Assembly: GCA_964036195.1 (NCBI GenBank)
Contig: OZ038456.1
Coordinates: 18,600,001 to 18,664,000, forward strand
DNA from: Sphaerolaimus hirsutus
Lineage: Eukaryota > Nematoda > Chromadorea > Monhysterida > Sphaerolaimidae
Direction of reading: 5' to 3'
Length of the DNA: 64,000 nt
Under the pieces are notes generated by a model. That model worked only from the letters and a program-made list of their open reading frames with translations, was not told where the DNA came from and did no database searches. A program made the position numbers and the translations under genes. Of the stretch, positions 42,424 to 54,900 are shown piece by piece (position 1 is the stretch's first letter; each line of letters starts with the position of its first letter).

Positions 42424-44498
42424 ATGGCTTCAAATCACCCTGCACGAATATTGAGCCCGAGAAAAAAACTATTAGATAGTGGTTCACATCTGTTACCATG
42501 TCCACCAGAGTTTCGCCCGGGTAGGTAAATACATGTATTCACACATGTAGATTCTCAACACGTCTTTTTTTAGATGCACTTCCACCGACACAAGCATACG
42601 TTAGTCACTGCGAGCGTGAACAACTACTTTTAATAAGCGATGGGAATGAAATGTCTCCATGTGAGTGCATAGCAAAAATTACATAGACTTTTCTCAGCAT
42701 GTGTGCAATTATTATCACAGATGTGTTCACAACAGTGGCCTCTAGCACTGGTCTGCTAGATTTTTCATCATTGCACCTACACCTGATGATGCGCATTCAG
42801 ACAAAAGATGGACATGAAATAAAGGAAGCCTATGAGGCAAATAATATATTTGCTAAGGAGCCCGTTGTATTAAAGGATGCTGTAGCATTTGTTCCAAATC
42901 CCCTCGAAAGTATCTGGGATGGCATTGAGATATTTCACAATTCTCTGCTTTTGAGTCGAGAATCAAATTATGGAAAAAAAGCCTACATAAAGAAAATACT
43001 ACAAACAAGTGGCGCCTACAGAAGAACCCAATTGGAAGCTAGCGGGTGTGAAAATCAACACCCTTCTAAATGTATCGTTATTAGTATACCATTATTGTTT
43101 TTTATTGTCTTCCAGCTGGGTTGAAATGAAAGATTCTGAAGCTGAACTAATTGCCACGGATGCAACAGAATATTTTAAAAAAAGATCTGCACCAGTTTTT
43201 CGAAGCCAAGAATTTTATGGTCGACTAGCTTTGGACTTTGGAGAGCAGGTGACATGAAAAATCATTTTGGCATGTAGAGCGTGAAATGAGCTTTCACCTT
43301 TTGCTTGTCAATAATAATAATAATAATTCTCTACTGCTCCACGTGTGAAACTACACCCCCCCTCCAGGCGAAGCCTTGGCATGCAGGCATGCAGTTAACC
43401 ATTGTACTTAGGCGGGTACCAGACAGTCTAATGTTTGAATCGTTTAGACTGCCAAGAGAATATATTGGCAAATTAAAAATACAATTTGACAATATCGAGC
43501 TGTCTGTGCGCAAAATCCACCCTGTGAGTATATATTTTAAAATACGCTTGTCTATCATCGTGAACATGTTGACAAAAAAACAATCAGGTGACATCACTGT
43601 CTATTGCACTGGCTGATCGCGTCAAAACACACGGCATCTACCACTCATTTCGTCAGTATAATGTGGGACAAATGAATTTGGTCGAAGGTGCGAGGGCTGC
43701 GCCGCCAATAGCTCTAGGGACGCAAGTGGGGCGCCTCCCGCGTGGGATTATAATCTGGTGACAGTCCCAAACCCTGTAAAGTGTAAAGTAAAATGTCAAA
43801 TGAAATGTCAAATACAAAGTGCAATTGTCATGCAAAGTTCAGTAAAATTTTTTATTTGTTTTGATTGACACTTTACATTTGACACTCTACTTTACACTTG
43901 GCAGTGTTTGGGATTGCCCCCAGCATGACTAAAAACGATGCGGCCAACCCACAAGCGACAAACGAGCCCCGGCACAACTATTCGCCCTTCTACATGTCTG
44001 ATCTTTCGGTGCAAATAGGATCGCGTCTATACCCAAATCGTCCACTCCGCTTTCAATGGAATGCAGACAAGAGTTCAGATATTTTCCGTGAATGTTACAG
44101 CCTCTTAGAGTCATGGAGTTCAATTCAAAATGAGTTGACAATGATAAAGTTTACGTCATGTCATTTCTTTGTGTGCATAAGCCTATGCAATGACAAGGTT
44201 ACAAGGTATGTGCCACAATCCATTAATCCTCACCTTTTTTACTAGTTCCACCACCAAATTCCACTTTTTTGTTTTTAGCAACAGTTGGGAGGCTTTGAAC
44301 ACCGGCGACGCATTCCTAAATTTGACCTTTGCGCGACCAATTCCTCGCGGTGGAACGATATTGTACACATTGCTTGTGAATGATGCGTTCTTAAGAATTG
44401 GTATGTCTATTGTTATTTTTTATTTTATTGCTTTCCTATGCATACTTTACATTTCAGACCCCACGAACACCATTCATACGCAGCAGGTGCATGCCTAG
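42424..44498 (+). CDS. Major capsid protein (double jelly-roll), 9 exons
   Basis: Exons 42424-42520, 42574-42660, 42721-43045, 43116-43248, 43368-43523, 43588-43757, 43924-44205, 44279-44400 and 44458-44498 join in phase to 470 residues. Recognisable segments in order: LDFSSLHLHLMMRI; the first-jelly-roll hallmark SIWDGIEIFHNSLLL...YGKKAYIKKIL; EFYGRLALDF; GMQLTIVLRRV; a turn GRLPRGIII leading into HNYSPFYMSDLSVQIG; and the closing strand AFLNLTFARPIP. This is the Polinton/adintovirus hexon-like capsid protein forming the icosahedral shell. The sixth intron (43758-43923) is a whole palindromic transposon. No stops or frameshifts, length normal for the family. Confidence 0.9.
43758..43923. mobile_element. 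Introner-like palindromic element forming intron 6 of the capsid gene
   Basis: The intron begins GTGACAGTCCCAAACCCTG and ends CAGTGTTTGGGATTGCCCCCAG. Its terminal arms pair with each other, and the GTAAAGTGTAAAG / CTTTACACTT words inside match the elements at 3819 and 54797. Splice donor and acceptor lie exactly at the element ends, and exons join in phase 2. At 166 bp it is about three times longer than most other introns of the Polinton. Confidence 0.85.
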
Positions 44499-45457
44499 TG
44501 ATCTTTAGTGATTTTTTTTTTTGTTTTCTTGCATTATGAATGAATAACAACTTCTTCTTTTTTTTTTTACCATTGTGTTTATACATACCACACTTTACAG
44601 TCTTTGTTTGTGAAAGTCATATATATAAACAACACATTTTTCCCCTGGTCTATATATTTTCAATGTTGTTTTAGGGATGACTGTAAAATGTTGTATGTAT
44701 AAACACAATGGCAATATTTTTTTCATATTTTTTTTTTTTTAGAGTAAAAGCTGAATGAATGAATGAATGAATGAATAAATGTAGCACATGAAAAAACGAG
44801 ATGGTAAAAAATACAAGGCACATTAAACCATTCAATGCACAAAACAATTAAATGTGACTGGCTGTACAACATCTCACAGCCATATATATATATATATATA
44901 TATATTTTTTATTTGCAGAAACACTACTTGTTCTTCAAAACATTGCGATGGCTGTAAGATGTATTATGTAAGAACAATGTGACGACAATGTTTTTTTGTA
45001 TTTTTTGTTTTAGAGTAATTGCTGTAGAAAAAATGCACAATAAAATACTTGCACATATATGCACCATAAAGCAGCATTGGAAGTGAAACATACATTGGCC
45101 ATAGGCAGCAATACAAGATAATAAAAAAATATTAGAAAATACAAAAATCGCCTGTACATTAGAGGGATGTGTGTGTATGTGTGCCTGTACCAATGTACAA
45201 CAGGAAGAAATTTTTTGAAAAATGGAAGAAAAAAATAAAAAGGCATGCACCCTGTATCAAGTGAACATGGGGAGCTTCAAACCCCCATGTAATATTGTAA
45301 ATAGCCCGAATTGGGTGAACTTGAATTAATACAAAATTGCAACTACATGTCTAAACACATATGCATAGTGCATGTAATGCATTTCAATTTGTATAAATAC
45401 ACAAAATCTGTACACATAAGCTCATATTCTACTGATTGCTGCTGCAGCTGCTGTTTT
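44499..45457. other. Non-coding zone between convergent Polinton gene blocks
   Basis: It separates the + strand capsid genes from the - strand block. It has an imperfect duplication: GATGACTGTAAAATGTTGTATG at 44677 resembles GATGGCTGTAAGATGTATTATG at 44948, each followed by a T-run and TAGAGTAA. There are also GAATGAAT and TA simple repeats. It may hold polyadenylation signals for both directions. No gene seen. Confidence 0.5.
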
Positions 45458-45981
45458 TTACATGGGTTTGCAGTTTGACATGCAAGCATCAGGCATCACA
45501 GAGACCAGGCCCTCACATTCACAATGTGCGCAGCGCAAATACATGTGGTGTGTTGCCCCAACAGTGTTACAGAACCTGTGAGTGTGTATTTTATATTACA
45601 TATCAAACTAATTGTAACAGTAGTATAGTACAAGTAAATATACCTGCAGTTTTGCCAAAATTCAAATCCATTGGTTTCGCGTGCCTCTTGTGACCCTGGT
45701 AGATGTTCAACAAAGCCCGACATGTTTGGCACGCCAGATTTGGGGCCGCGTGGAAAGGTCGTTCTCAGGGGGCTCCTAGGTACTTGGTGGGGATTTGGAA
45801 CAACAATGAAAGATTGTGCCATTGACCTTTCGAGCTTCCTCCACAGTGTCACTTTTTGTACAATCATCTCTTGCACTTGTTTTCTGCTTGGCATTGCCAC
45901 AGTGTTGTTGTCAACATTGGCAGAGCTACTGGCCCTGACCCCGGTCTTGGTGGTGGCACATTCTATGGCTGGGGGCCGCAT
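45458..45981 (-). CDS. Small protein with C-terminal cysteine/histidine zinc-like motif
   Basis: Exons 45981-45644 and 45575-45458 on the minus strand join in phase to 151 residues. The body is basic-helical (SRKQVQEMIVQKVTLWRKL). The C-terminus has CNTVGATHHMYLRCAHCEC...CMSNC, a plausible zinc-binding cluster. The start ATG 45981 sits right after a GCAG acceptor-like site, so an upstream exon is possible. It is the last gene of the minus-strand block. Function unknown. Confidence 0.6.
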
Positions 45982-46273
45982 CTGCATATGGTGTTAAATT
46001 GTGATTGTGCTACAGGTAAAGTGTATTTTTTATGGAAGTCAGAAATGGAAAGATGGAAATGGAAAACATTACACTTGGAAAAAATGGGAATGGCAGCTGA
46101 AAAAAGTAGATTGATGATGGTGGAAATGGAAATCAGAAAAGGAAACTTGACACCCTACCAGCAGCAAATTGTTCAAGTGCCTCTGCAGGTCGATCGTGGG
46201 TGTGGCACGTGGAATCTTGATGTGGGGGGGGGGGGGTTATCATCAAAAATAGTAAGCCAATAAAGTACAAACA

Positions 46274-49200
46274 TTAATAAAAACCAACATATCCTTGCAC
46301 ATTGATTTTCTGCATGCCCGGCGACCAACAGGCATATGGCAACTGACAAATTGGATTTGGCGGAGTGCCAAAGCCCCTCTGTACAGACACATATATGTTG
46401 TGGCACATTTCCTTCACCGGTGCTGTCATTGCTGGACCCCATGGTGGACAGTCTCTGGTCAAAAAGCTGTTTGTTGGTAGTTCGGCGCCGTTCAAGTCGC
46501 GATTTCTTCGCAAAATCATGCAGATTGGACTGTTGAAATCAACCCTGTTTGTTCTCGACGATATCATACGTTGCAATCTGACAGGTAACCCCAGATTCAA
46601 GTGGGTGGCCATCAAATCCCCAACCACATTTATGCTGTACTCGTGTGGGATTCGCTCCCGCACCATGCCGCCAACGCCAGATGGAGGTATTCCAGGCATT
46701 TCCCACATTAGGCTCCAGCCAAACTGTGGGAGATCCATCAACTGATCCTCAAACATTGCCTGTATGTTCAGCACGCCACGGAGCACTTCGTTCAGCTTGA
46801 ACATTGTCTGGTGACGCAGGCATGCCACAGTTGCCTGTATCATAGCGTTGTCTGCAGCCAGCACCATCTCAAAAGCCGCCCGATCTGCCCGCTGAATTGC
46901 CACATCTCGAGCAACTTGAGCTCTACGAATTTCATATTGGTCTTGTGGCGTGTAACGCGGCTGCTGAGTGTCCTTTTTGGCGTTTTCCTTTTTCTTCTGT
47001 TCAGTAGGTGATTTTTTGGAAGTGCCGACCATAACCTGAAGTCAATTCCACAAATGTAAAAGTGAAAAAATTGAGGAGTGAAAAAATGAAAAGTTTACTT
47101 CACCTTTGCGCCTTCACCTCCCTAATTATTTTTACCTCCACACTTGTGGAATTGACACCTGCTTTGTGCTGGCAACACTGCCCACATTTCTACAATCCGC
47201 CTTGACAAGTTTTGCAGTCATTGTTGGTGGGGGGGTAACCGGCTCATAAATTTGTACGGACGGCTCTGCTCTGTTAGAGTATTGTTTTTTTGTGCTCAAG
47301 TCAAGGGCCACACATTCAACCTCTTGCGCCACCCTGGATGTAGGCTTTTCATTTGCTTTCTCAATCATGCCAGCAGCACACTCCATTTCCTCCTGCGTGT
47401 GCATCAGTTGTCTCAGTTTGCTTGGACTGATGGTGAACTCTGGATCAAGTTCATCCTTTGCAGCATCCATCATGCACTGTATCAACAGCTCTGGGGGCAA
47501 CTTCATCAATCTGCCACGCTCCTTCACCCATCTCAGAAATGACTGTCTCCTGCTCTCTGCGCCACCGGTGCCCTGCACTACTACATCCGACGATGTAGCA
47601 TTTTCATGTGTGCCACCTGTGTGAATGAAATGTCATGATCGTTGTGTCAGTTATAATGTGCGTTACAGAATATAAATAACTAAAAAATCACCTGACGAAG
47701 CTCCTTTGTCAGTAGTGGTAGCTCGTCGGTCAGTGGATTCAACTGGAGGAGGTCCCATAATACATTCTCCTCTGTGTCCTGCATCAAATCTTCTGGCCTG
47801 CCCCCTGGACATGTGTTCGGTGTTACATCCGCTTCTGCTGCTTTGATGTTCGCCAGTGTCATAGCATCCAGTTGAGACATCACTTGCGCCTTCTCCCTTT
47901 CTAACTCTGGTTCCTGGCTGTTCAGAATGACCTGGCATCTCTGATTCTGCGCCTCGACCATGTCTGCCAGTTGTTGAAGTGGCGGCAGGCCTAGATGATG
48001 CCGTGCAATCTGTCGTAGGCGTGGACACAATGGCAGATTCACCGTCTCGTCTATGTGTAGTAGCTCCCTTATTTTTTTCAATTCCAGTGTCAAACTTTCG
48101 CCATCTGACGCCAGGTTCTGCCGATCTGGATTTGACGTTTGCTCCTGCTTTGAACTTTTCAAGTAGAGTGTGTAGCCTTTCTCTGGCGACTTGCAACTGC
48201 TCCCCTCCACCTGTGCCACAACAGCATTCTCCAAAGCTGAGTCGTGTTGACATGCCTGTTGTCTCACTTCCGACATGGATGCTGTGCTTGGGCTGTTGCT
48301 GGTGCGTAACTTCTCTGTCTGACATGTGTCCTTTTCCGACTGTCTGCATCCACTTGCACTCTGGTAGTCTGCATTGCTCTCCACACTCGTGGTGCTGCAA
48401 CTGCTTCTGCTGCTGGCCCTGTCGTTCCTCAACGGTTGTTGATCCCTCTCTGTCGAAGATGTTGCTGTACAAATGCAGCCTTTCCGAGACATTTGTGGAG
48501 AGAATAGTTTTCGACGTGGTGGAAACACACTTGTACCTTGAATCCTTTTGACATGTCGCTGTAGTGGTTTTGGTGCCAGTAGCTGCCTCAGTGTTGGTGT
48601 GCGCTTCAGTGGTACGCTCCTGGTGATCGACTCCTCCTCCTCCTCCTCTTCCTCCTCCAAGGCTGCGTCTCTTTGTGTGGTGACCTTTGGAGAATTCACA
48701 ACAAGAATCTGTGTGCTCTGCAATTTCTGCATCCCCTTGTCCACATGCACACTTGGATATGCACATGCCGGTAGGGGCAATTGGAGGGCTCCTGTCGATG
48801 TGCTTGGCTGCTGGTCCAACAACTCCTCCTCCCGTCTGATGTAGTCCTTCAGCTGTTCCAGCTGCTGGCGACGAGTCATCTGCGGTCCTTCTATGGCTCT
48901 CACTACCATCACAGGCTCTCTGATGGTTTCCGATTCTGTTGTGTGCACGGGGGATGGTTGCTGTCGCCCTTCCTGTGTAGGGCTCGCATGCTGAAAATGT
49001 TGTCAATCAGTTACATATAAATGCTTAAATTTGACAAAGTTAAAGAAAAATAATACAATTTTTACTCACATTGCCCACGTTGCTTGATGGTTTCATTTGA
49101 TTCACCACCTTTTGCACCAGACTTGCGGATGCTGGATTGTCCACCATTGACTGCATCTAGAATGTTTTATATTCTTTAATCGCAATGGCATTCATCATCA

Positions 49201-49805
49201 TTACATTATATTGCAAAGTTGGAAACGATCATTCAAACACAAACCTGTTCCAAGTGCGTTTCTTGCATCAATCTGACCGCGTCCAGCGGCTCTTCTTCTA
49301 CGGCGCCTTCTGGCAGCTCCGACCTCCTCCTTTTTCGAGGTCGTGGAGCTGTGCGGGCTGTTGTTGTCACCACTGTGGCTAGTGTTGCTGACACTCCCTG
49401 ATTCTGACCATGCTGGGGAGGTACTGGAATTGTGGTCTGGCCTTCCACCCTTCGCCTCACATTGTGCGGGTAAAAGGTCGTTTCTGCATTCTTCCGATCG
49501 GTCCATTTTGTCCTCACCATACCACTTGATTGCGGCTGCTGATTCTCTTCTGGGCTGCTTTCTGTAGCTTGGCCCTGAGTCTCCCTCGAGTTTCCTTCTG
49601 CACCTCCGTCGCTCTGATTTGCCAAAATGCTCACAGTTGTCGCAACCGTTTGGTTGGGTATCCGATTGAGTGGTTGCACTATTTTCACCCGCAGATGGCG
49701 TACCCCAGGTACACTTGCACCCGCTGCAGCAACTACAGCCGAGCACGGCACTGGATCCTGATCCACCGGGCCGTTCTGTGATGGAATCCAAGCCGACACT
49801 TTCAC
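46274..49805 (-). CDS. Large unknown Polinton protein (>1000 residues), minus strand
   Basis: Exons 49805-49245, 49156-49070, 48990-47692, 47572-47159 and 47035-46274 join in phase 0 throughout to at least 1040 residues. The N-terminal parts are Gln/Ser/Thr-rich with a run of glutamates. Ordered-looking helical segments are LEQLKDYIRREEELL, ELKKIRELLHIDETVNLPLCPRL, LLQLNPLTDELPLLTKELR and RQSFLRWVKERGRLMKLP. The C-terminal exon is folded-looking (RAAFEMVLAADNAMIQATVAC...RSPICMILRRNRDL), with several Cys and Trp. The true 5' end lies further right (49806-50897). It may be a minor virion or terminal protein, but this is not recognised. Confidence 0.6.
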
Positions 49806-50897
49806 TATGCCTGAGTGAACGAGAATGCGACGTTTGAGTAAAGTTCAGCATATAAAATCAATGTTGATAACAAAGAATATATGAACATGCAAACAGCACA
49901 CCTTCGCCGGGGTCCAGCAATTCTTTTTCCCCGATTCTTGGATGTAACAACGTTCTCGCATGTGCCGATTGATTGGACATGGATCTGTAGGGCTTCCAGG
50001 GGCTGCACAGGCCCTTCAGATTCTTGTCGGTACGGTGGTGTCACAGCAGTGCTGCAACATGTTAAATGCTTGAAATGACTATGTCATAAACATTTGAGTT
50101 TACAAACGGAAATTTGGCTTACATACCTGTCACTGTCTACGGGGGGATGTTGTGGTGCCTGTCCACGAGCACGGCCACAGCCACGACCACCTTTTGCAGA
50201 TGCCTCCACACTTACGAGCTCTGCGGCCCCTTCTGCGTGCCCGTGTCGCTTGTATGGTTCGAGTCGACAACAGCTAGTGTCGACCAGCTGCTTGACAATT
50301 GTCGATGCAATGAGCGCGGGCCGCCCTATACAAAGTTATTTTTCAACATGTTACGACAAACACAATTAGCTAGCATATTCTACAAACCTGACTGTTTGGA
50401 TACCTCTGACGGACAAATGCCACCTGACAGACCAAATTCAGCAGGTCCAAAAGCTGCAGCAGTAGCAGCAAGCACAACAATTTGTTTCCCACTGGAAAAT
50501 TCCCACCCACATTTGGTGCTGGCGACGCAGTCGGTGCTGGCGCCGCAGTCGGTGCTCGACTTGGGCCAGCTGACAGTGAGCGTGAACGCACTTTTGTGCG
50601 CCTGGGGGGGGGGGGTAAATAACACCTTATGTACTACTTTTACCGTCAGTATTATTTATACTTGAACAATAAAAATAGTGAAAAATAACATACCGCTTCG
50701 CCTTTCTTTTTCTCAGCCTCCTGCCTGCCACTTTGACCACTTGCCAAATGTGTGGTAAATGCACTGTGTAGATGGAAAAGAATATTTGCACACACTATCA
50801 CACGCACATTTTGGATATGTGCCACAAGACATTCTATATTTCTTCTAATAGAAGAGCATAAATCCAACAGCTTTTGATATGTTTCTCTGTCCACCAA
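49806..50897 (-). CDS. Probable 5' exons of the large minus-strand gene
   Basis: Exon-like blocks on the minus strand: 50897-50694 (starts VDRETYQKLLDLC, ends KKKGEA before a GTATGT donor); about 50607-50370 (starts after a C-run AG); and about 50044-49892 (PPYRQESEGPVQPLEALQIHV...KNRGKRIAGPRR before GTGTGC). The phases between them and the 49805 exon do not all agree with my splice choices, so order and frame are unresolved. They could also be a separate small gene. Confidence 0.35.
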
Positions 50898-51002
50898 AAC
50901 AATAGAGTGGCACCTCCAATAGAATGACAGGTAAAAAAAAATGCTGATGAAAAATAGTGTGGCACTCTTCTATTAGAATAATGTGTACAATGAAAAAACG
51001 AT

Positions 51003-51640
51003 GGAGAGGTGGGGGGGGGTTGGGGTGGGTGTGGGGCGGGTGAAAGGACTCTTTTTTTTATTTCGCCAAATTTTGTGGAGTAAATGGTGAGAATTTTTGA
51101 GAGTGATTAAACGAAGGAAGGTATTTCAATCGAATATGGTAGATGTGGAAGGTGTGGGGTTTTTATACATTGTCAATATTTTTTAAGGATTGTGGATTAA
51201 GGATTTAAGGACTGAGAGGACAGTGGGGGGGGAAGTTTTTTTTATTTCATCAGAATTTTCATGGAAAAATCGTAATCTTGTCATCTACATTCTTTTGTAG
51301 TCAATTTGAGTGTGCTCTTTTCAATCGACATTTTTTAAAGGGATATTTACAATGGGAAACAACATTTTTTTATTTCGCCAGAATTTGTTCATTCCCAATG
51401 CGTGGAAGTGGGGGGGGGGTAGGAGGGGTGGGCTTTTTGGATAAAATGTTTTTTATTGTGGTAGAATTTTCTGTGAACAATTCGCAACTTTTGTCATTTA
51501 CATTCTCTACATGCTCAATTTCGGCGGGATATTTTCATTCGGTATCTAGATGTGGGGGGGGGGGGTATTTTTTGTTCGTCAGAATTTTATCATATTCCCA
51601 AGAATTGAGATTGGACCGGAAGGGGTGTGGTGGGGGTTAA
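51003..51640. repeat. Degenerate repeats of G-run plus TTATTTCGCCAGAATTTT
   Basis: Four loosely similar units, each with a run of G, then TTTTTATTTCGCCAGAATTT-like and GTCATTTACATTC-like words, near 51003, 51224, 51365 and 51555. Part of a non-coding zone of about 1.1 kb (50898-51987) before the glycoprotein gene. Confidence 0.5.
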
Positions 51641-51987
51641 AGTGGCTTATTTCAAACATTCGTCAATGTTCGTCCATTTATTTGCGGTCAACGTATTTAT
51701 TTGCAGTTGTTTGCACTCCCCCATCGCACAAGCAAAATTCGACTCCAGCTAAATGCAAAAACATTCCACAAGGTACATAAAGACAGCCAATGTGAAGGCT
51801 GTAAAGGCGAATCAAAACATTTTTTATCGGGGCAAAAGTATCCAAAACATTTTTTGTCTGTTTTCTGCAACGCTAAATATCAAAATTAAAAAAAACGACG
51901 TCCGTCCGGCCACATATTTTCAATCAACTCCAAACATTTTCGGTCTAATCTATTTATAAAAAACCTAATTCACCCCTGACGCCGAAA

Positions 51988-54900
51988 ATGAAACAACTGT
52001 TGGCCGTTATCGGACTTTTTACAATTTTCGGTTGGTCGACAAAAAATTGGCAAACTTCCCAAACTTATTTCGAAATATTTTTTTAAAATTGTCAGTGCGC
52101 GGATTTGGCTCATTCCACAGTATCTGCAACTACTGTGCATGCCCCTACAATAGCTCTGGCACAATCAGGTGCACGTCCAGTGACTTGGAAAAGGGCAACT
52201 TCGACATTGTCCGTTTTTGTTTAAAAATTGAAAAAATTTCAAAACACATTAAAATTCAATTTTTTTTTTTAGGACAAGATTAAATATGAGTGGAATTTGG
52301 CCGCTAAAATTTTACTACCTATACAGTTTTGTGGCATGGAAAAAGATTTCAAAATGAGGTATGTATTTTCACACGTAAACATTCTTCATATTTCTTCGAA
52401 TAGAGGGCGTCACATTTCAATTTTGTGGGAACCGTGCCAAATTCATAATTGTGTGACATATTACAAAAAATGAAGTGTACCTTTTCTATTGGAAGAAATA
52501 TGATATAGTCGGCGTACATGATACTCTACCCTCGCACTGATTTATGTCTCGTATTGGAAGCGTGCCAATGATTATAAAATCATGCGATTTCTGTAAAAAG
52601 ATGAAAAAAGTCATCGATGTGAATATGTTAATGAATAACATTATAACAACAATCAATTTTATCATGTTTTTATGAAACTTGCACATGTTAACCATCGTTG
52701 GCACACTTCCAGCGGGAACCACGCGTGCAGGGTGTAAAGTAACCGGAGTATACTATATTTCCATTAAATATGCCCTGGGGTTGACAGTTTCGTCAATGGG
52801 GGTGTTTCAAAATTTAAAAACTTTGAACGGGGTTAAACTGTCGACAGAAATGGGGGCTATTATATAGTCTGTTTGATCCTCGGAAACGAATCGTTGGTAA
52901 TCAGCTCAGGATTACCCCGGGGGGATAATCAAAATTTATGTGGCTAAATTTGTGGGATTTTATGTCGTCAGAATTTTTTAAGCTCCCAGTTCCGATTCAT
53001 TGATATGGCATGTGATGTTTACATTGTCCGCATTTCCTCTAATTACCCCCTGAGATTTTATTTTTTCAGATTGGACATTTTGAGAGTGGGTATTTCGAAA
53101 AAGGGGTCATATTTTGAGGAAATGCGACACTAATATTGTCTAAATGTAAGATCTTATGTACAACTTCGAAAGTAAAGTCCCCCACCACACAAATTTACAG
53201 AGTCGGGCCAAATACAGCCATCGAATGCCAAATTCCAAAGTCGCCAGCGTCCACCCACCTGTTTTCTATGGCACAGGGCGTCACAGCTGCACCGCAACAC
53301 ATCTCAACCACTGCAGGGAGAAACAGTGCGACAACGCCAATGTATGGCATTGAGCACTTTCATACAGGCCCCACAGACACGGTAACAATGAAGAAATCGG
53401 TTTAGTCAATTTCAGCTTTTGATTTTTAGATTTTCCTGTTATGTATAGTGTATTTTGGTTGACAGTTGACAGTGCAGGTGCCAGCATGTGAAAAACATTG
53501 TGTGGAATTGAAAGACATTCTCATGGAATCCCAACAAAAAATTGACAATCAAATTAGCACACAGAGTTCCTCAATTTTGACAAAAATTTCTGATCAGTCA
53601 AAAAAAATTGCAAATGTTTGGTCAGATAAGCAGAATATTCTTGACAAAATCAGTGGAATAGACACAGGCAAAGTGCTAAATGTGTTGAAAGAGAATCATG
53701 AGCACATTTTGAGCAACTTCCAGAAAATTTTCGAAAAAGGCAGTGCAGACCCCACAGATACTATAGTGAAGAAATTGGTTCAGTCAATTTTCTACTTTTG
53801 ATTCTTTACATTTCCCTGTCCTGTATAGTGTATTTTGATTGATAGTTGACAATGCAGGTGCCAGCATGTGAAAAAAGCTATGTGGAATTGAAAAACATTG
53901 TCATAGAATCCCAACAAAAAATTGACAGTCAAATTGGCACACAGAGTTCCTCAATTTTGGCAAAAATTTCTGATCAGTCACAAAAAATCACAAATGCTTG
54001 GTCCAATAAGCAAGATATTCTTGACAAAATCAGTGAATTTGACATAAGCAAAGTGCTCAATGTGTTGAAAGAGAATCATGAGCACATTTTGAACAAGATC
54101 TCCAAATTAGATGGTGATGTGGCAGAACTTAAAACTTATACTTCACAAATTTTGCAAATGTATAATGTGACCAGTGGCAGAGGCAGAGTGGAAACATCAA
54201 CTGTGGTGGGTATATACTTATCTATTTACATATATTTCCAATGTATTTGCTCATTTTAAAATAGTACAAATTTATAGAAAAATTGGGATTGCTCTGGATT
54301 CTGTCAAAACATAATACATGAATCATTCAGTCAATTGGAGGCCAAAATGGAAAAACAAAAACAAGATGTGATGTCAACATTGATGCAGTATGACAAAAGC
54401 ATCAGGGCCAATTTGACCACACAACATGTAAAAATTAAATTTTCACACCTTTTTTAGTGATATTTTTTATATGCAAATTTGTACAGATATCATTGGAATC
54501 AATTCTGAAGAAAGTTGAACATTCAGTTGGATTTATGTTTTCATCAATGTCTAAAGAATTTTTTTCTATCAATGAAAGTTTGGCAGATGTGCAGGTTTGT
54601 CAAGTATAAGTTATAAGTTTGCTACATATACCACCACTACTACTAGCTCTGAATTTCAGTTGACATGTGCAAACACAGACAATTGGGGCAAACTTTTTAA
54701 TGGTAACAGTGACATGTCCACAAAATTAGGGCAATTCATGGAGAGACTGAAGGAAAAAAATTTGCCCAGAACTGTGGCACCATCCACGTTTACCAGGTGG
54801 CAAGCCCAAGTCCTCCAAAGTGTAAAGTGACAAGTGAAAAGTCAATTGTAAAGTAAGGAGACAGTCAAAAAGATTTTACATTACTTTGCATTACAGTCTA

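Noticed and set aside
43901-43924. Acceptor at 43904 for capsid exon 7
   Set aside because: It joins in phase but drops the conserved segment before the intron; ending exon 6 at 43757 and starting exon 7 at 43924 restores the family pattern.
47573-47616. Acceptor at 47616 for the minus-strand gene
   Set aside because: It gives an early stop in the supported frame; the GTGCAG acceptor before 47572 keeps phase.
47663-49006. A 447-codon minus-strand frame overlapping the large unknown gene
   Set aside because: It is long, but the other frame splices in phase at both ends (49070/48990 and 47692/47572) and has ordered helical segments; this one is probably a by-product of base composition.
52690-52866. 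Open frame inside glycoprotein intron 3
   Set aside because: The phases of the flanking exons (52358 and 53201) join directly, and the segment resembles TACCGTA-type repeat sequence.
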